From Leisingera sp. ANG-M7 (lineage in GTDB: Bacteria; Pseudomonadota; Alphaproteobacteria; Rhodobacterales; Rhodobacteraceae), in the NCBI RefSeq assembly GCF_000813965.1, contig NZ_JWLI01000012.1, forward strand, positions 1 through 64,000: DNA of 64,000 bases, written 5' to 3'. A program made the translations under genes and the position numbers. Position 1 is the stretch's first letter; every line of letters starts with the position of its first letter. Below, piece after piece: positions 1 to 9,157 of the stretch. The notes under the pieces were generated by a model, which saw nothing but the letters and a program-made list of their open reading frames with translations, was not told the DNA's origin and searched no databases.

Positions 1-140
1 GCAGACAACCCAGTCAATAGCCGGTCACACGATTTCCCGGAAAAGATGAACGTCCAGGGTGATGTGATCCCCGAAAACGCCCCCGTTTTTGATTAGAGTT
101 TTCCGCAGAGAAACCCTGGCTGGGAGAGGAGCGGAAACGC

Positions 141-406
141 ATGAAGGCATCGAAGTTCACGGACGCGCAGAAGGCGTTCATCATCAAGCAGGCGGAGGAC
201 GGCACCTCGGTGGCCGAGGTCTGCCGCAAGGCCGGGATCAGCACGGCGACATTTTTCAACTGGAAGAAAAAATATGCTGGCCTGATGCCATCCGAGATGA
301 ACGGCTCAGGGAACTCGAGCAGGAGAACGCGCGCCTGAAGAAGATCGTCGCGGATCTCGCGCTCGACAAGGAAATGCTGCAGGACGTCACTAAGCGAAAG
401 CTTTGA
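141..406 (+). pseudogene. IS3-family transposase OrfA, frameshifted
   Basis: Helix-turn-helix OrfA of an IS3-family (IS407-like) element. The N-terminal part is read from the ATG at 141 and carries the typical KFTDAQKAFIIKQ and AGISTATFFNWKKKY signatures. The leucine-zipper tail (LRELEQENARLKK, then EMLQDVTKRKL) is read in another frame and ends at 406. The two parts join if one base is restored near 298-302, so this looks like a one-base deletion. Such proteins bind the IS ends and pair with OrfB to form the transposase. It overlaps the start of the truncated orfB by a few bases, as in intact IS3 elements. Probably inactive. Confidence 0.85.
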
Positions 407-720
407 GGCCTGCCCGGAAAAGGACGCTGGTCGACGGGATGCGGGCGGATTGGCAGGTGTCGATCCGCCGGGCCTGCGAGGTGATCCGGTTCGATCCGAG
501 AACCTATCGCTACAAATCCCGTCGGCCTGGGCAGGCCGCTTTGGAACAGCGGATACGGGAGATTTGCCAGACGCGCGTGCGCTTCGGCTACAGGCGCGTG
601 CATGTGCTGCTGCGCCGGGAGGGCTGGGAGATCAACGCTAAGAAGACCTATCGCATTTACAAGGAGTTGGGCATGCAGCTTCAGACCAAGACGCCCAGGC
701 GTTCGAAGCCACCCCATTAA
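403..720 (+). pseudogene. IS3-family transposase OrfB, 3'-truncated
   Basis: N-terminal part of an IS3-family OrfB (about 100 of the usual 270-290 residues). It has the recognisable RRACEVIRFDPRTYRYKSRR and RVRFGYRRVHVLLRREGW blocks that precede the integrase core. The family match breaks near 700 (after KTPRR), so the whole DDE catalytic domain is missing. The break lies about 130 bases from the 3' end of the tniQ gene, so a rearrangement or later insertion removed the rest. It overlaps orfA in the normal IS3 arrangement. Non-functional. Confidence 0.85.
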
Positions 721-831
721 CGACCAGCTCAACTGTTTCAGGCATTCATCTTGAAGGCACACCCTTCGCGAAATTAGCAGAAATGTCCAATTAAGCCGCG
801 TGTTCTGCAGTTTATTCGGAATGGCTTCATT
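721..831. other. junction between IS3 remnant and transposition operon
   Basis: Short non-coding AT-richer stretch between the broken IS3 orfB and the tniQ stop codon. It contains TGTCCAATTAAG at about 784-795, which resembles the TGT-starting, TnsB-bound ends of some Tn7-like elements. I could not find a convincing inverted partner on the other side of the operon, so a transposon end here is only a possibility. Confidence 0.25.
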
Positions 832-2700
832 CTAAGCTGAGCTGGTAAGAAGTAATCGTTCACTATCTGCATTTTTAAGAGCGCCAAGTTCCAGACAATC
901 TCTGTCACGCGACCACAGGCGTAACTCAGAAAGCCTTACCAGATGCCCTCTGCTGGTCATTCCATCACTCTCAGCACCATATGTGCCGATCCCGCGGTCC
1001 GCAAATTCCGCAAGCAGTTTTCGCGAAGAAGACGCGCTCGATTTCGCCAAGGTCGCGACCGGCACGTATTCACCCTGAAACTTTGCAAGACTCGCTGGAC
1101 TGATCAGAAACCCGACACCTCGCCCATGCGGTACAGATCGCGCCTCCAGGAGACCGAGCTTGCACCACTGGGTCACACACTGATGTTTCCAACCAGTGAT
1201 TTCAGCAACGTCTTGGGCCGTCCAGTCCAGCGAATGACGGCCTGACCTGAGTTCCCACTTAATGTCAGCCTCCAGAAAGCGGAACTCAGCCAAGAGCAAG
1301 CCAACCTCAGCCACGACCGCTCTAATCTCTCCTGCAAATATACTCTTAAAGAGCCTCGCCAGTGCAGCACGGTCTGTCGTGCGTCGTAGCGACAGGTTCT
1401 TGAAGGTAATTGTATCTCCGTCTCGCTCGTGGGCCGAGTTTCTGATGAATTCGACGCTGGCATCGATGGCACTGACATCAAATCCACCGTCAACCAAGGG
1501 AGGGCGCTCTTGCTTCAACACCTCCCTGATGACACCGGAACCTTTGAGCAATTCAAACTGTCCGCGGGAAACACCCAAACGATCACGGACAAATCTTCCG
1601 TCTCTGAACAAGGAGCGGTTTGTCTTGATCTCCTCAACCTCAGAAGCAGACACAATTGTGTGCCGGTGGCCAAGCCCGCTATTGCTCATCTTGCCAAATA
1701 CCTGCCCACTCGAGACTGCTTCCACAAGACGCTGAGACGACACCCCGATTTCTGAAGCTGCCTCTTTCGCCGTCAGCCATTGCCGTGGCTGGGATGCGGA
1801 GAGAGTACCTGAATATGTGCCGTCGAAATTTTGCGCGATTACGTCGGCCACGCAATCTTTGTACGGCCGGTAAGCGGGCTCTTTGAAGCTCATGAGCCTT
1901 TGATACCAGTTTCCCAGCCTGGCAGGCGCAGAGTTCAGTTTCTGATCGCCGGCAGCAAGCCGTTCTTCAACATGGTCTTTGAAGCCTTGCGGCCAATTCT
2001 CCAGCAAAGGCGCAACAGGCTTCAAAAGTGTCACGGTTTCAGCGACCGTTTTTGGAGTTGCAGTCTTGCCCTCCTTTCCAGTGCGGTTTTTCTGGAAACC
2101 AGACGCAAGGAATTGGACGAACCTGCCCACGTTCACCGGAAGCTCACTGCCCAAAGCACCCGGAACCCCTTTGATCCCTCCACTCGCGTCACCAGCGATC
2201 AACCGGGCTACGGTCACCTCGTGTAGCTCCACATTCTCCTGCGGAAACTTGCTGAGGCCGTGCCCGCAGGAACAAGTTTCCAGGCTGCCATTTCGTGGAG
2301 TCCGACGCTCGAAACATACGGGGCAACAGTCCTGCAATCGAACTCCGTGTACATGACAAGCTGAGACAAGAGCATGCCGCCACGATACATGATGCGGCCG
2401 ACATTCTTCACAGCAGGCTGGGCAAATTGGATCTGAATGCCCTCGTTCAAACTGCCAGTCCAACGGTGGTGTTTCCGGTCTCGCCGAGGGCGCCAACTGG
2501 GATAGAGCCTTTTCCGGAATGCCGAGTTGATCGGATACCGACTGAAGTTCTTCAAGGAGCGGACGACCATACCTGACGTTCAAACGCGCCAGGAAACTTG
2601 AAGTCTCAGGATATGCGTTCAGCGAGGCCAGCCGGCGCAGGAACCCAAGCAGGCTTTCATTTTCTTGTGGATTACAAACGAGAAACCGGCCGGACATCAC
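832..2700 (-). CDS. tniQ: TniQ-family target-selection protein of a Tn7-like element
   Basis: Predicted 622-residue TniQ/TnsD-family protein, which chooses the insertion site and recruits the TnsC ATPase. The N-terminal half has the family layout: an opening LGFLRRLASLN segment, then cysteine/histidine clusters around residues 91-147 (CPACCEEC, ACHVHG, CCPVC, CSCGHG) typical of its zinc-binding region. The C-terminal half is long and contains helix-turn-helix-like stretches. Its start codon overlaps the upstream tnsC stop in an ATGA arrangement, so translation is probably coupled. It is larger than a minimal TniQ and nearer TnsD in size, which may mean sequence-specific targeting; the target cannot be read from here. 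Confidence 0.88.
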   Translation of the reverse strand: MMSGRFLVCNPQENESLLGFLRRLASLNAYPETSSFLARLNVRYGRPLLEELQSVSDQLGIPEKALSQLAPSARPETPPLDWQFERGHSDPICPACCEECRPHHVSWRHALVSACHVHGVRLQDCCPVCFERRTPRNGSLETCSCGHGLSKFPQENVELHEVTVARLIAGDASGGIKGVPGALGSELPVNVGRFVQFLASGFQKNRTGKEGKTATPKTVAETVTLLKPVAPLLENWPQGFKDHVEERLAAGDQKLNSAPARLGNWYQRLMSFKEPAYRPYKDCVADVIAQNFDGTYSGTLSASQPRQWLTAKEAASEIGVSSQRLVEAVSSGQVFGKMSNSGLGHRHTIVSASEVEEIKTNRSLFRDGRFVRDRLGVSRGQFELLKGSGVIREVLKQERPPLVDGGFDVSAIDASVEFIRNSAHERDGDTITFKNLSLRRTTDRAALARLFKSIFAGEIRAVVAEVGLLLAEFRFLEADIKWELRSGRHSLDWTAQDVAEITGWKHQCVTQWCKLGLLEARSVPHGRGVGFLISPASLAKFQGEYVPVATLAKSSASSSRKLLAEFADRGIGTYGAESDGMTSRGHLVRLSELRLWSRDRDCLELGALKNADSERLLLTSSA

Positions 2701-3683
2701 ACCCCCTGAGCAGCTGCAAGATCTTGGAGAGCACTCAGTTCAACGTCCAAGCCAGCGTCAGTCATAACGTCGAAGTATGAATTGACCAAATCACGGTCCG
2801 ATGGCGGCGTTTCTTCGAAATAGACCTTTGGTGGGACATGAGATTGCACTGTAGCCAAGGCCGCGTCAGCAATCTGCTTCATTGATAACTGCTGCAGGTC
2901 GGGGCTATTGGCAGAGGTTCTCAGCACCTTCAGCACGACCCCCACACGCCCGCCTGAAACACCATACAGCCGCCGCACCGCGTCTTCAGGGGCCAGATCA
3001 ATTGGCAGCCCCGCCTCTTCGAGACACATGAAAGCGGCCTGCACAGCCTCATTGAAGGACTGCCGATCCTCTTCCCTGGACCAGGAGTAGGGCAAAAGAC
3101 TCACTGTCTTGAGAGATCTGGCCGCAAACTGCTCATTGCCGTCGATGAGCTTTTGAAACCTGGGCAAGCCGGCCAAGATCAGCGTGACGCCGGTTTCGTC
3201 CACTATGGTCTTGAAGTGGTCTCCTGCTGCACGTTCAGACAGGTTTGCCCCTCGTTCAGCGCAATGACTGGCCTCATCCAGGGCGATCACACGGATACCG
3301 AATTTCCGAATGAACTCTATCAGCCTGTCCCTGACAACACTTGTCCTGTCCCGCGGCCCGCTGCTGATGCCTAACGCCGACAGCATTGCACAGTAGAGAT
3401 CACGGTCGTTGGGCTTCGCTGAGATACGGCCGACGGCAAAATCAGAGCTATCCAACATCATACCCGGTGCTTGCCTGACCGTCTCACACTGCTTTCGCAG
3501 GTCTGCAAGCAACTCCGTCTTACCGCATCTGGTAGGTGCCAAGAGGGGGATAATGGATCCGGGATTTCGGTCGGCGATGGTCAGCAAGGAAGCCAACTCA
3601 TCGTAGGTTTCCTGGTAAGCGCGATGGCGGATAGTGATGTTATCAAGAGCGTCAGAATACGCGCCTGCAGTGTTATAGGGCAT
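2697..3683 (-). CDS. tnsC: TnsC/TniB-like AAA+ ATPase
   Basis: Predicted 328-residue AAA+ regulator that links the TniQ target complex to the transposase. A Walker A segment (APTRCGKTELL) lies at about residues 49-59 and a Walker B (VIALDE) at about 132-137. RAYQETYDEL just before Walker A fits TniB/TnsC proteins. The start overlaps the end of tnsB by 11 bases and the stop overlaps tniQ, so this is the third gene of a four-gene unit. The first glycine of the P-loop is replaced by alanine (APTRCGKT), which is seen in this family. I see no truncation. Confidence 0.9.
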   Translation of the reverse strand: MPYNTAGAYSDALDNITIRHRAYQETYDELASLLTIADRNPGSIIPLLAPTRCGKTELLADLRKQCETVRQAPGMMLDSSDFAVGRISAKPNDRDLYCAMLSALGISSGPRDRTSVVRDRLIEFIRKFGIRVIALDEASHCAERGANLSERAAGDHFKTIVDETGVTLILAGLPRFQKLIDGNEQFAARSLKTVSLLPYSWSREEDRQSFNEAVQAAFMCLEEAGLPIDLAPEDAVRRLYGVSGGRVGVVLKVLRTSANSPDLQQLSMKQIADAALATVQSHVPPKVYFEETPPSDRDLVNSYFDVMTDAGLDVELSALQDLAAAQGV

Positions 3684-5622
3684 CTTTTCGTTCGACCTTT
3701 GGGAGTTTTCTAGCGGATGGGACTTCTAGTGGCTTGGGTTTGCCCGTTGATCGCACTTGACCATTGAGCGAAGGATCTTCTTGGGAGCGCTCAAGCATTT
3801 GCTGGATCCTGCGGCTGCCAATTTCCTTGGCGCGGGCGCGTTTCATTTTGGTGCCCTGGGACTGCTTTTCCGCCTGCCTAGCCAGAATGTCCGCAAAGAT
3901 TTCTTCCCTGGTTCGCTGCGGTCCGCCGTGCGCACTGAGTGCGGATCTGCTTTCCTTGATAACAGAGTATGGAATGCCCTTGAGACCAGGCACTTTATTG
4001 TATGCCTTGATACATTGACCTGTCTGAGGATCCCGAACGCGGATGCTGTCGGCATCCAGTGGATTAAATCTGATCTCAAGTTTCTTACCAAACCCAATGC
4101 GCCTGAGAAGTTCACCCAGCTCATTGGAGAAATACTGCATGCGCTCATGTTCAATGCCGTATTTCCAGCCGCCGCGCACTTCCTTGCGTACCCAAAAGAA
4201 CTCGGTTAGCTCATCGTCTGTAGGCGGGTCCGGGATCAAATGCTCCTTGGCAAGCCTCTCCATTGCTTCCGTCGGCGTCTCTTCGATCTTGAAGACATTG
4301 TTTATCCGGCGGCGCGGCGTGCGCCCATACTCGTCAAAGCGCCACTTTTGGACGGCTGCGTTGAGCTCATCAAACGTTAAGCAGGCTTCTCTTTCAGCCT
4401 TAAGCGTGCGTTTTTGAGCGGGCAGCAGCTGGCTTTTTGTGGCACCAGACAGGGTCGTGACCATTAAACTGAGAGCCTTGAAGAAGGCCTCGATAAAGGG
4501 CTTTGCCTGCGGGTTTCCCGGCTCCGCCCAATATGCTTCAAAGCGAGCTGCCCGGATAATTGTATCCAGGATGTCTCCTGAGTTTTCGGGCCCCTGGTCG
4601 AACACCGCCAGCTTGAAACGAGCCGCCACATTCAAGCGGTTTACAATACCATACTTCTCAAAGTCCTCGTCGTCGAAGGGCGTCATGGCCTCCTGGAGAG
4701 CAAGGGCTACCGTCTCACTGTTGGGAGGATGAAGAGTAATAATGAGCGCCAGGATCCAACCTGTGGCGCAATCAATGGCGGCCGTTGCGTACGGCCGGCC
4801 TATCGTTTCGCGTTTGTCATTTACAACGAAAGCATCGACTTGCGTTGAGTCGATCTCTACACGGTCAAATGGGGCCTTGATGTCATAGAACTTAGCCGCA
4901 AGTTTACGATGCGTTTTATAGTACTTGCTGCCAATCCGCCTCTTTACCACGTCATCATGGGGTATATTTTTAACAATCGATTCAACGATTTTCCTGCCAT
5001 GATTTCCAGGTTTCTGGCCGTATTCATCACACAAAACACGATACTGCTCGACAGCCTTGTTCCACAGATCACTTATTCTCATACGGTCATGTGGGAGGTA
5101 GTGTTGCTCGATCAGGTCCTCCACAATTTCCCGGAATAAGGCGTCGCACCTATCAGTCCTGTTCCCTGAGCGGTGCGTCCTGGGCAGCAACCCGTGCGGA
5201 CCCTTTTTCACGTAGGCATTGACCCAGTTTCGAATGGCGCTTTCCTTAGGGAACGGCTTGCGGCGTTGCGTGAATTCATCGTGCGCATTGATCATGGCCA
5301 AGATCAGATCCCGACGGTGCTTCCAGGGCACGCACTCTTCTCTGAGACGAAGCGCTTCTTGGGCAACTTTGAGCTTAAACCGGTACTCGAAGTTTTGCTC
5401 CAAAGTGAGAATTCTTCCGATTTCTGCCATCGGATCAGCGGTCTCACGTACCAGCCCCCTGGAAACGTGAAGCCTAAAGACTTCACCGCTAATCTGATAC
5501 ACATCCCCGCTCAGATCCCTGAGTTGCACAACATCCTTGTGCGGGATGGGGCCTTCGACAGTATAGTCTGCACCTTCATAGGTGATGATACGACCATCTA
5601 TTTTCGATACTGGAGAGATCAT
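3673..5622 (-). CDS. tnsB: TnsB-like DDE transposase (Mu/rve integrase core)
   Basis: Predicted 649-residue transposase that binds the element ends and joins the 3' ends to target DNA. The retroviral-integrase-like core shows the three catalytic acids: Asp258 (RVEIDSTQVD), Asp342 (VFDQGPEN) and Glu378 (KPFIEAFF). N-terminal DNA-binding segments and a C-terminal Mu-type barrel region flank it. I chose the ATG at 5622 because it forms an ATGA overlap with the tnsA stop and has GGAGG 10 bases upstream; an in-frame ATG at 5652 would add 10 residues but has a poorly spaced site. Catalytic residues are intact, so the enzyme may be active. Confidence 0.92.
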   Translation of the reverse strand: MISPVSKIDGRIITYEGADYTVEGPIPHKDVVQLRDLSGDVYQISGEVFRLHVSRGLVRETADPMAEIGRILTLEQNFEYRFKLKVAQEALRLREECVPWKHRRDLILAMINAHDEFTQRRKPFPKESAIRNWVNAYVKKGPHGLLPRTHRSGNRTDRCDALFREIVEDLIEQHYLPHDRMRISDLWNKAVEQYRVLCDEYGQKPGNHGRKIVESIVKNIPHDDVVKRRIGSKYYKTHRKLAAKFYDIKAPFDRVEIDSTQVDAFVVNDKRETIGRPYATAAIDCATGWILALIITLHPPNSETVALALQEAMTPFDDEDFEKYGIVNRLNVAARFKLAVFDQGPENSGDILDTIIRAARFEAYWAEPGNPQAKPFIEAFFKALSLMVTTLSGATKSQLLPAQKRTLKAEREACLTFDELNAAVQKWRFDEYGRTPRRRINNVFKIEETPTEAMERLAKEHLIPDPPTDDELTEFFWVRKEVRGGWKYGIEHERMQYFSNELGELLRRIGFGKKLEIRFNPLDADSIRVRDPQTGQCIKAYNKVPGLKGIPYSVIKESRSALSAHGGPQRTREEIFADILARQAEKQSQGTKMKRARAKEIGSRRIQQMLERSQEDPSLNGQVRSTGKPKPLEVPSARKLPKVERKDAL

Positions 5623-6326
5623 AGACCTATAACCTCCAGGTGCTTCTGACATCCTCCGCAGGGCTGAAGAATTGAATCCGGCTTAAGTTCAGCCTCACCA
5701 ATCTTGAAGGACAGCTCGCCTAGAAGAACAGCAATACAAATCTCACGCAGAGTGAGTCCAAGCTCGCCCTTGATATCTTGCAATCTCATACCGGCCTGCG
5801 GAATTCCAATCACCGCGGCTCTGGAACTGTCCTTTAAGCCGTGACCAACATAAGGAGCCAAAAGCCTGACGTTGCTCCAGATTGGTCCTTGTAAAAGCAC
5901 CTCAGTGACCAAGATTAAAGAGATGCCGAACTGCTCCAATAATTCTGGATACTGAAGATACTCAGGCTTCTTCTTGATGTGCGCCGTATGTTTAGCGTCC
6001 AGGAAGCATTTACCGCCCATAGTCAATTTGACTTCGATATCCGGCGTATACGGCGACGGCTGGTAACTTCTGCCCCTGAAACGTTCCATAAGTTCCTTCT
6101 GAGTTCCATAAACCCTTCCGCTATTGAGGTCGATGGTGCATGGTTGTACCCGAAGGGTATCCACTCGTGGATCAATCTCTAAGCAAAGAACAAGTGTGGT
6201 CTCCATTTGGCTCTCGAGCTGAATAAGCCCAGCGAACTTTGCGCCGCTGATTTTGCTGGCTCTTTTCTGCATGCCGCGCTTGTGAACACGGCGGGCGGTC
6301 GGATCTGCGAACTGGTCTTCCTTCAT
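5619..6326 (-). CDS. tnsA: TnsA-like endonuclease
   Basis: Predicted 235-residue TnsA-family nuclease, which cuts the 5' ends so that the element moves by cut-and-paste. The PD-(D/E)xK pattern is visible: Glu38/Glu42 (LESQMETTLVLCLEIDP), Asp96 (YTPDIEV) and Asp110-x-Lys112 (FLDAKHT). A TTG-started reading from 6398 would add 24 residues that do not look like the family, so I prefer the ATG at 6326. It is the first gene of the tnsABC-tniQ unit and overlaps tnsB by four bases. Its presence separates this element from Tn5053-type elements, which lack TnsA. Confidence 0.87.
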   Translation of the reverse strand: MKEDQFADPTARRVHKRGMQKRASKISGAKFAGLIQLESQMETTLVLCLEIDPRVDTLRVQPCTIDLNSGRVYGTQKELMERFRGRSYQPSPYTPDIEVKLTMGGKCFLDAKHTAHIKKKPEYLQYPELLEQFGISLILVTEVLLQGPIWSNVRLLAPYVGHGLKDSSRAAVIGIPQAGMRLQDIKGELGLTLREICIAVLLGELSFKIGEAELKPDSILQPCGGCQKHLEVIGL

Positions 6327-6400
6327 GACTTTAAAATAAATTTGCCCATTCGCATCGGCAATGGAAGCACTGCGAATGAGCGGAAAGGCGCCGATCAATA

Positions 6401-7228
6401 ATGAAGGAGCGAGCGGAGTTTCAGGAACTCGCCAATACCGATAACTGGATCATTCTGGGGGATTGGCTGAATTCCCTGGTCGAAAACCCTTTAAAATATG
6501 GGTTTTCTTACTCGGAAGAAGCTCTTCAGGCTGTTGCTGATATTCGAGGAACGAAGGCTGCCAGCCTACGGAATCCCATAATGGCTGCGACCTGGCTACA
6601 AGAAAACTACCCAACAATTCATAGAACTAAGCCTCAATGGCTGGGTATGATGCAGGTATTAATGTTGGCCCGCATTACCTCTTACAGCCAGGAGGCGGCG
6701 GAAAAAGTAGCCCCCAAAATATTCTCCGGGGAGATGTCGCAGTCTGAAGTAAAAAATGTACTTCAGACTGTTCGAACACATAAAGCCGACCTAGGTTCGC
6801 CCATTAATCTCGGCAGACATAATGCCCAACTGCGAAGCCAGTTGTTTGAGAGATCTGTGAAACGTTTCCTCAAGACCCACTCAGACCAGCTATTCAGAAA
6901 GACTGGCCTCTCAGTTCGAGGAGGCCGAACACTCGAGCCCTTATCTACCGACCTTCTTGTCTACGAAGGGCACAATGTAATTTGCGCCATAGAGATAAGG
7001 GGGCCACGCCTTCGGGTCGACCCTGCATACATGATAGACCAGTTAGCCCGGCTGGCCTTGCTGCTCAGAAAGGTCCCTGAAGTGCTTTACGTTGTTCCAG
7101 AGGGATCTGAGTACGACTTGGCCCAATTGGAGCAAACTAGAGCAAGGCTGGAGATCGATGGTGTCAAGTTTGCGTCGCTGCCTGTAAGAGAGCAACTGAA
7201 GGTCTCAGATCTGAAGTTCGCAAAATAA
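6401..7228 (+). CDS. unknown protein with a PD-(D/E)xK-like C-terminal half
   Basis: 275-residue protein that I cannot assign to a named family. It diverges from tnsA, whose start is 74 bases away, so the two share one promoter region. The N-terminal half is helical. The C-terminal half has a nuclease-fold-like order: Glu150 in a helix, Asp184 (STDLLVY), then Glu198-x-Arg200 on a hydrophobic strand (VICAIEIRG). In true PD-(D/E)xK enzymes the last residue is usually Lys, so it may be a binding domain or an unusual nuclease. Its position suggests either transposon-encoded cargo or an accessory transposition factor. Both roles are inference. Confidence 0.6.
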   Translation: MKERAEFQELANTDNWIILGDWLNSLVENPLKYGFSYSEEALQAVADIRGTKAASLRNPIMAATWLQENYPTIHRTKPQWLGMMQVLMLARITSYSQEAAEKVAPKIFSGEMSQSEVKNVLQTVRTHKADLGSPINLGRHNAQLRSQLFERSVKRFLKTHSDQLFRKTGLSVRGGRTLEPLSTDLLVYEGHNVICAIEIRGPRLRVDPAYMIDQLARLALLLRKVPEVLYVVPEGSEYDLAQLEQTRARLEIDGVKFASLPVREQLKVSDLKFAK

Positions 7229-7653
7229 AGCCGAGCGCTCGTTGCGGCACTTGAACTGGATCCGGTACAATTCAGCCGAACGGCGTCACGGGAACCGCTT
7301 CAGAAGCAAAGACGCCCGTAAGGGCCTGAGCCTTGTGAAGCCCGTTTGGACTAGTTGCCTCTTGGGAACGCCACTAATGTTGGGCTGTCCGGCAGCTCAC
7401 TGAATTTTACAGTCGGCCATTGTATGGCCGTTCATGAACATCACCAGCCATTTGGGCTGCTACGCGGTAACAGCCAGCTTGCTCATAGATGCCACTCGTG
7501 CTTGACTACAGGCACAGGGCGCCTCCGCCGCCCCGAACCTAAGGCCAGGAACCAATCGAAGGGCATTTGCCTGCGGATGAACAAATTCGAACCTAGCACT
7601 GTATCTCGGTGCGAGGGCTCTCCTGGCAGCTCCGCACCATTGGAGATTCACTC
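7229..7653. other. non-coding gap with a short perfect hairpin
   Basis: 425 bases with no convincing gene. The only structure I see is a 7-bp stem with a 3-base loop, CGGCCAT-TGT-ATGGCCG, at 7414-7430. It has no T-tract, so it is not a standard terminator. If the Tn7-like element has its tnsA-proximal end on this side, it could lie here, but I see no repeated TnsB-type sites. Confidence 0.4.
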
Positions 7654-8769
7654 ATGGTTCACCTCGTCTCGCCCACAGGAACAGCCCTCGACGTCTTGAA
7701 GAAAGCCGCGCGCCAACGTCAAAACGACAGAAAGCTGCCATTCACCAGGGCACTCGACCAAATCGCCCAAGAAGAGTTTTGCCGAATGCGGCGGAAGAAA
7801 CTTGTCCCTCATAGCGGCTATGGCGGGCCTTTCGAGGAAGAGCTTCTAGAGCAAGCTTCGTGGCGTGACCTCGTAGCCCTGTCCTGGAGTTTTGATCCGG
7901 CGAAGCGGATTTTAACCTCCCCAGTCCCACGGAAAGAAGTTGGAGTACTAGAACGTCGCTGTCTTTCTCATATCCTCGACTGGAGCAAGATCGAACCCGA
8001 CCCAAACCTCTTTGGAAAACCCCAAATCAGACACAAAAAATGGAGTGATGATACTCTTCACGTTTGGATCAGTGTCGAAAGACGCGGCGTATGTGACTAT
8101 CCAACGCGGGTCTATTTCGTTGGGCACGAGGAAATGGAGACCGTACCAGTTGCCCACGCAACTGACATACCAGGCAGCTTCGAAACTCTGGAAGACAACC
8201 TCGCGGCCGCTATGAAACTGGAATGGAGTCTTCATCAGGCTCTGAGAGATGCAAAGTCTTCCGGATACCAGATTGACCCACGGGCCAAGTTTGAATTGCA
8301 AGCAAGTGAGATGCGGAACAGCAGCACCCAGCTACTTTGCATACTCGGCCCTGCAGATGGCGTTCCGGGCGGCTTTGGGGCTTGGTTTTCGCATCTCCCT
8401 TACTTTGACAGCCCGCCAATGGTGCATTTAGCAAGTTTCGGTCATGACCACTCTTTCGGCGAACTAAGTTTGGAATCCTTAACACTGCAAGCATGGAATG
8501 GAATTGTGGCAAGCTGCTCGACCTCCGAGCACAGGCAGGCCATCAAGGCTAACAGGGAATACTATGACGTCGCGATACCGCTTACTCCAACCGATGTTGC
8601 TTCAGTCCGGGCTGCTATTTTTCATCCCACGCAACGGGGTCCAGCGTTTATTCATGAAGAAGTTCCCTGGATGCTTGCCAGACCGAAAAAAGGAAAGATC
8701 AGGCATGTCTCCGAAATCCTTGATGGTACGAGGCGTGGCATTGCTGCTCCCCTGATGGCATCTTCGTAG
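7654..8769 (+). CDS. hypothetical protein, no recognised family
   Basis: 371-residue soluble protein without signal peptide or membrane segment. I chose the ATG at 7654 because GGAGA lies about 9 bases upstream; an upstream in-frame start at 7609 adds 15 unlikely residues. The sequence is rich in aromatic and charged residues and has no motif I recognise. It is codirectional with the preceding unknown gene but separated by 425 bases, so it is probably transcribed on its own. It lies in the accessory island, which makes a defence or cargo role possible but unproven. Confidence 0.6.
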   Translation: MVHLVSPTGTALDVLKKAARQRQNDRKLPFTRALDQIAQEEFCRMRRKKLVPHSGYGGPFEEELLEQASWRDLVALSWSFDPAKRILTSPVPRKEVGVLERRCLSHILDWSKIEPDPNLFGKPQIRHKKWSDDTLHVWISVERRGVCDYPTRVYFVGHEEMETVPVAHATDIPGSFETLEDNLAAAMKLEWSLHQALRDAKSSGYQIDPRAKFELQASEMRNSSTQLLCILGPADGVPGGFGAWFSHLPYFDSPPMVHLASFGHDHSFGELSLESLTLQAWNGIVASCSTSEHRQAIKANREYYDVAIPLTPTDVASVRAAIFHPTQRGPAFIHEEVPWMLARPKKGKIRHVSEILDGTRRGIAAPLMASS

Positions 8770-9157
8770 CCGATGAGGAACAGCCTCAAGAACCATATTG
8801 GGAGCCTAGCTGACTTTTAGCTATGGGCGCCTAACTCTGCCAAGAGGCCTCAGCTCGTAATATTTGGACAGCCAAGGCCTCCGTCTAAGGCTCCTCGCCC
8901 TAGAAGAGCACCGTGTGATTTGAAACTTTAGCCCACCCAGGGCAATTCAACCGCCACCTTGAACGTTCTAAAAGCGAAACTTGACCACCGCTTCCCGAGA
9001 AACTCAGACGTTACTGAGCATAGAATTACTCCTGACCCAAAAATTAATGCCAGGTCTCCGGTGAAGGGCTTTACGCCACGCTTTATGGTGTCGAGTCGCC
9101 GCTTCATTTCACCTCAAGTTAGATTTTCTTCCCGCAAGTTCAGATACCTACGAGTTT
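8770..9157. other. non-coding gap upstream of the hns-like gene
   Basis: About 390 bases with no gene that I can support. It contains CGTAATATTTGGACAGCC near 8856-8873, whose complement starts TGTCCAAATATT and shares seven or more bases with the TGTCCAATTAAG site near 784. This is too weak to call a transposon end. The rest is mixed, moderately AT-rich sequence. Confidence 0.35.

Noticed and set aside
1-720. IS3 halves at 141-720 and 9690-10224 as one split element
   Set aside because: The first has IS407-type blocks, whereas the second has the ADIT...MNTDQG pattern of another IS3 group, so they are separate elements.
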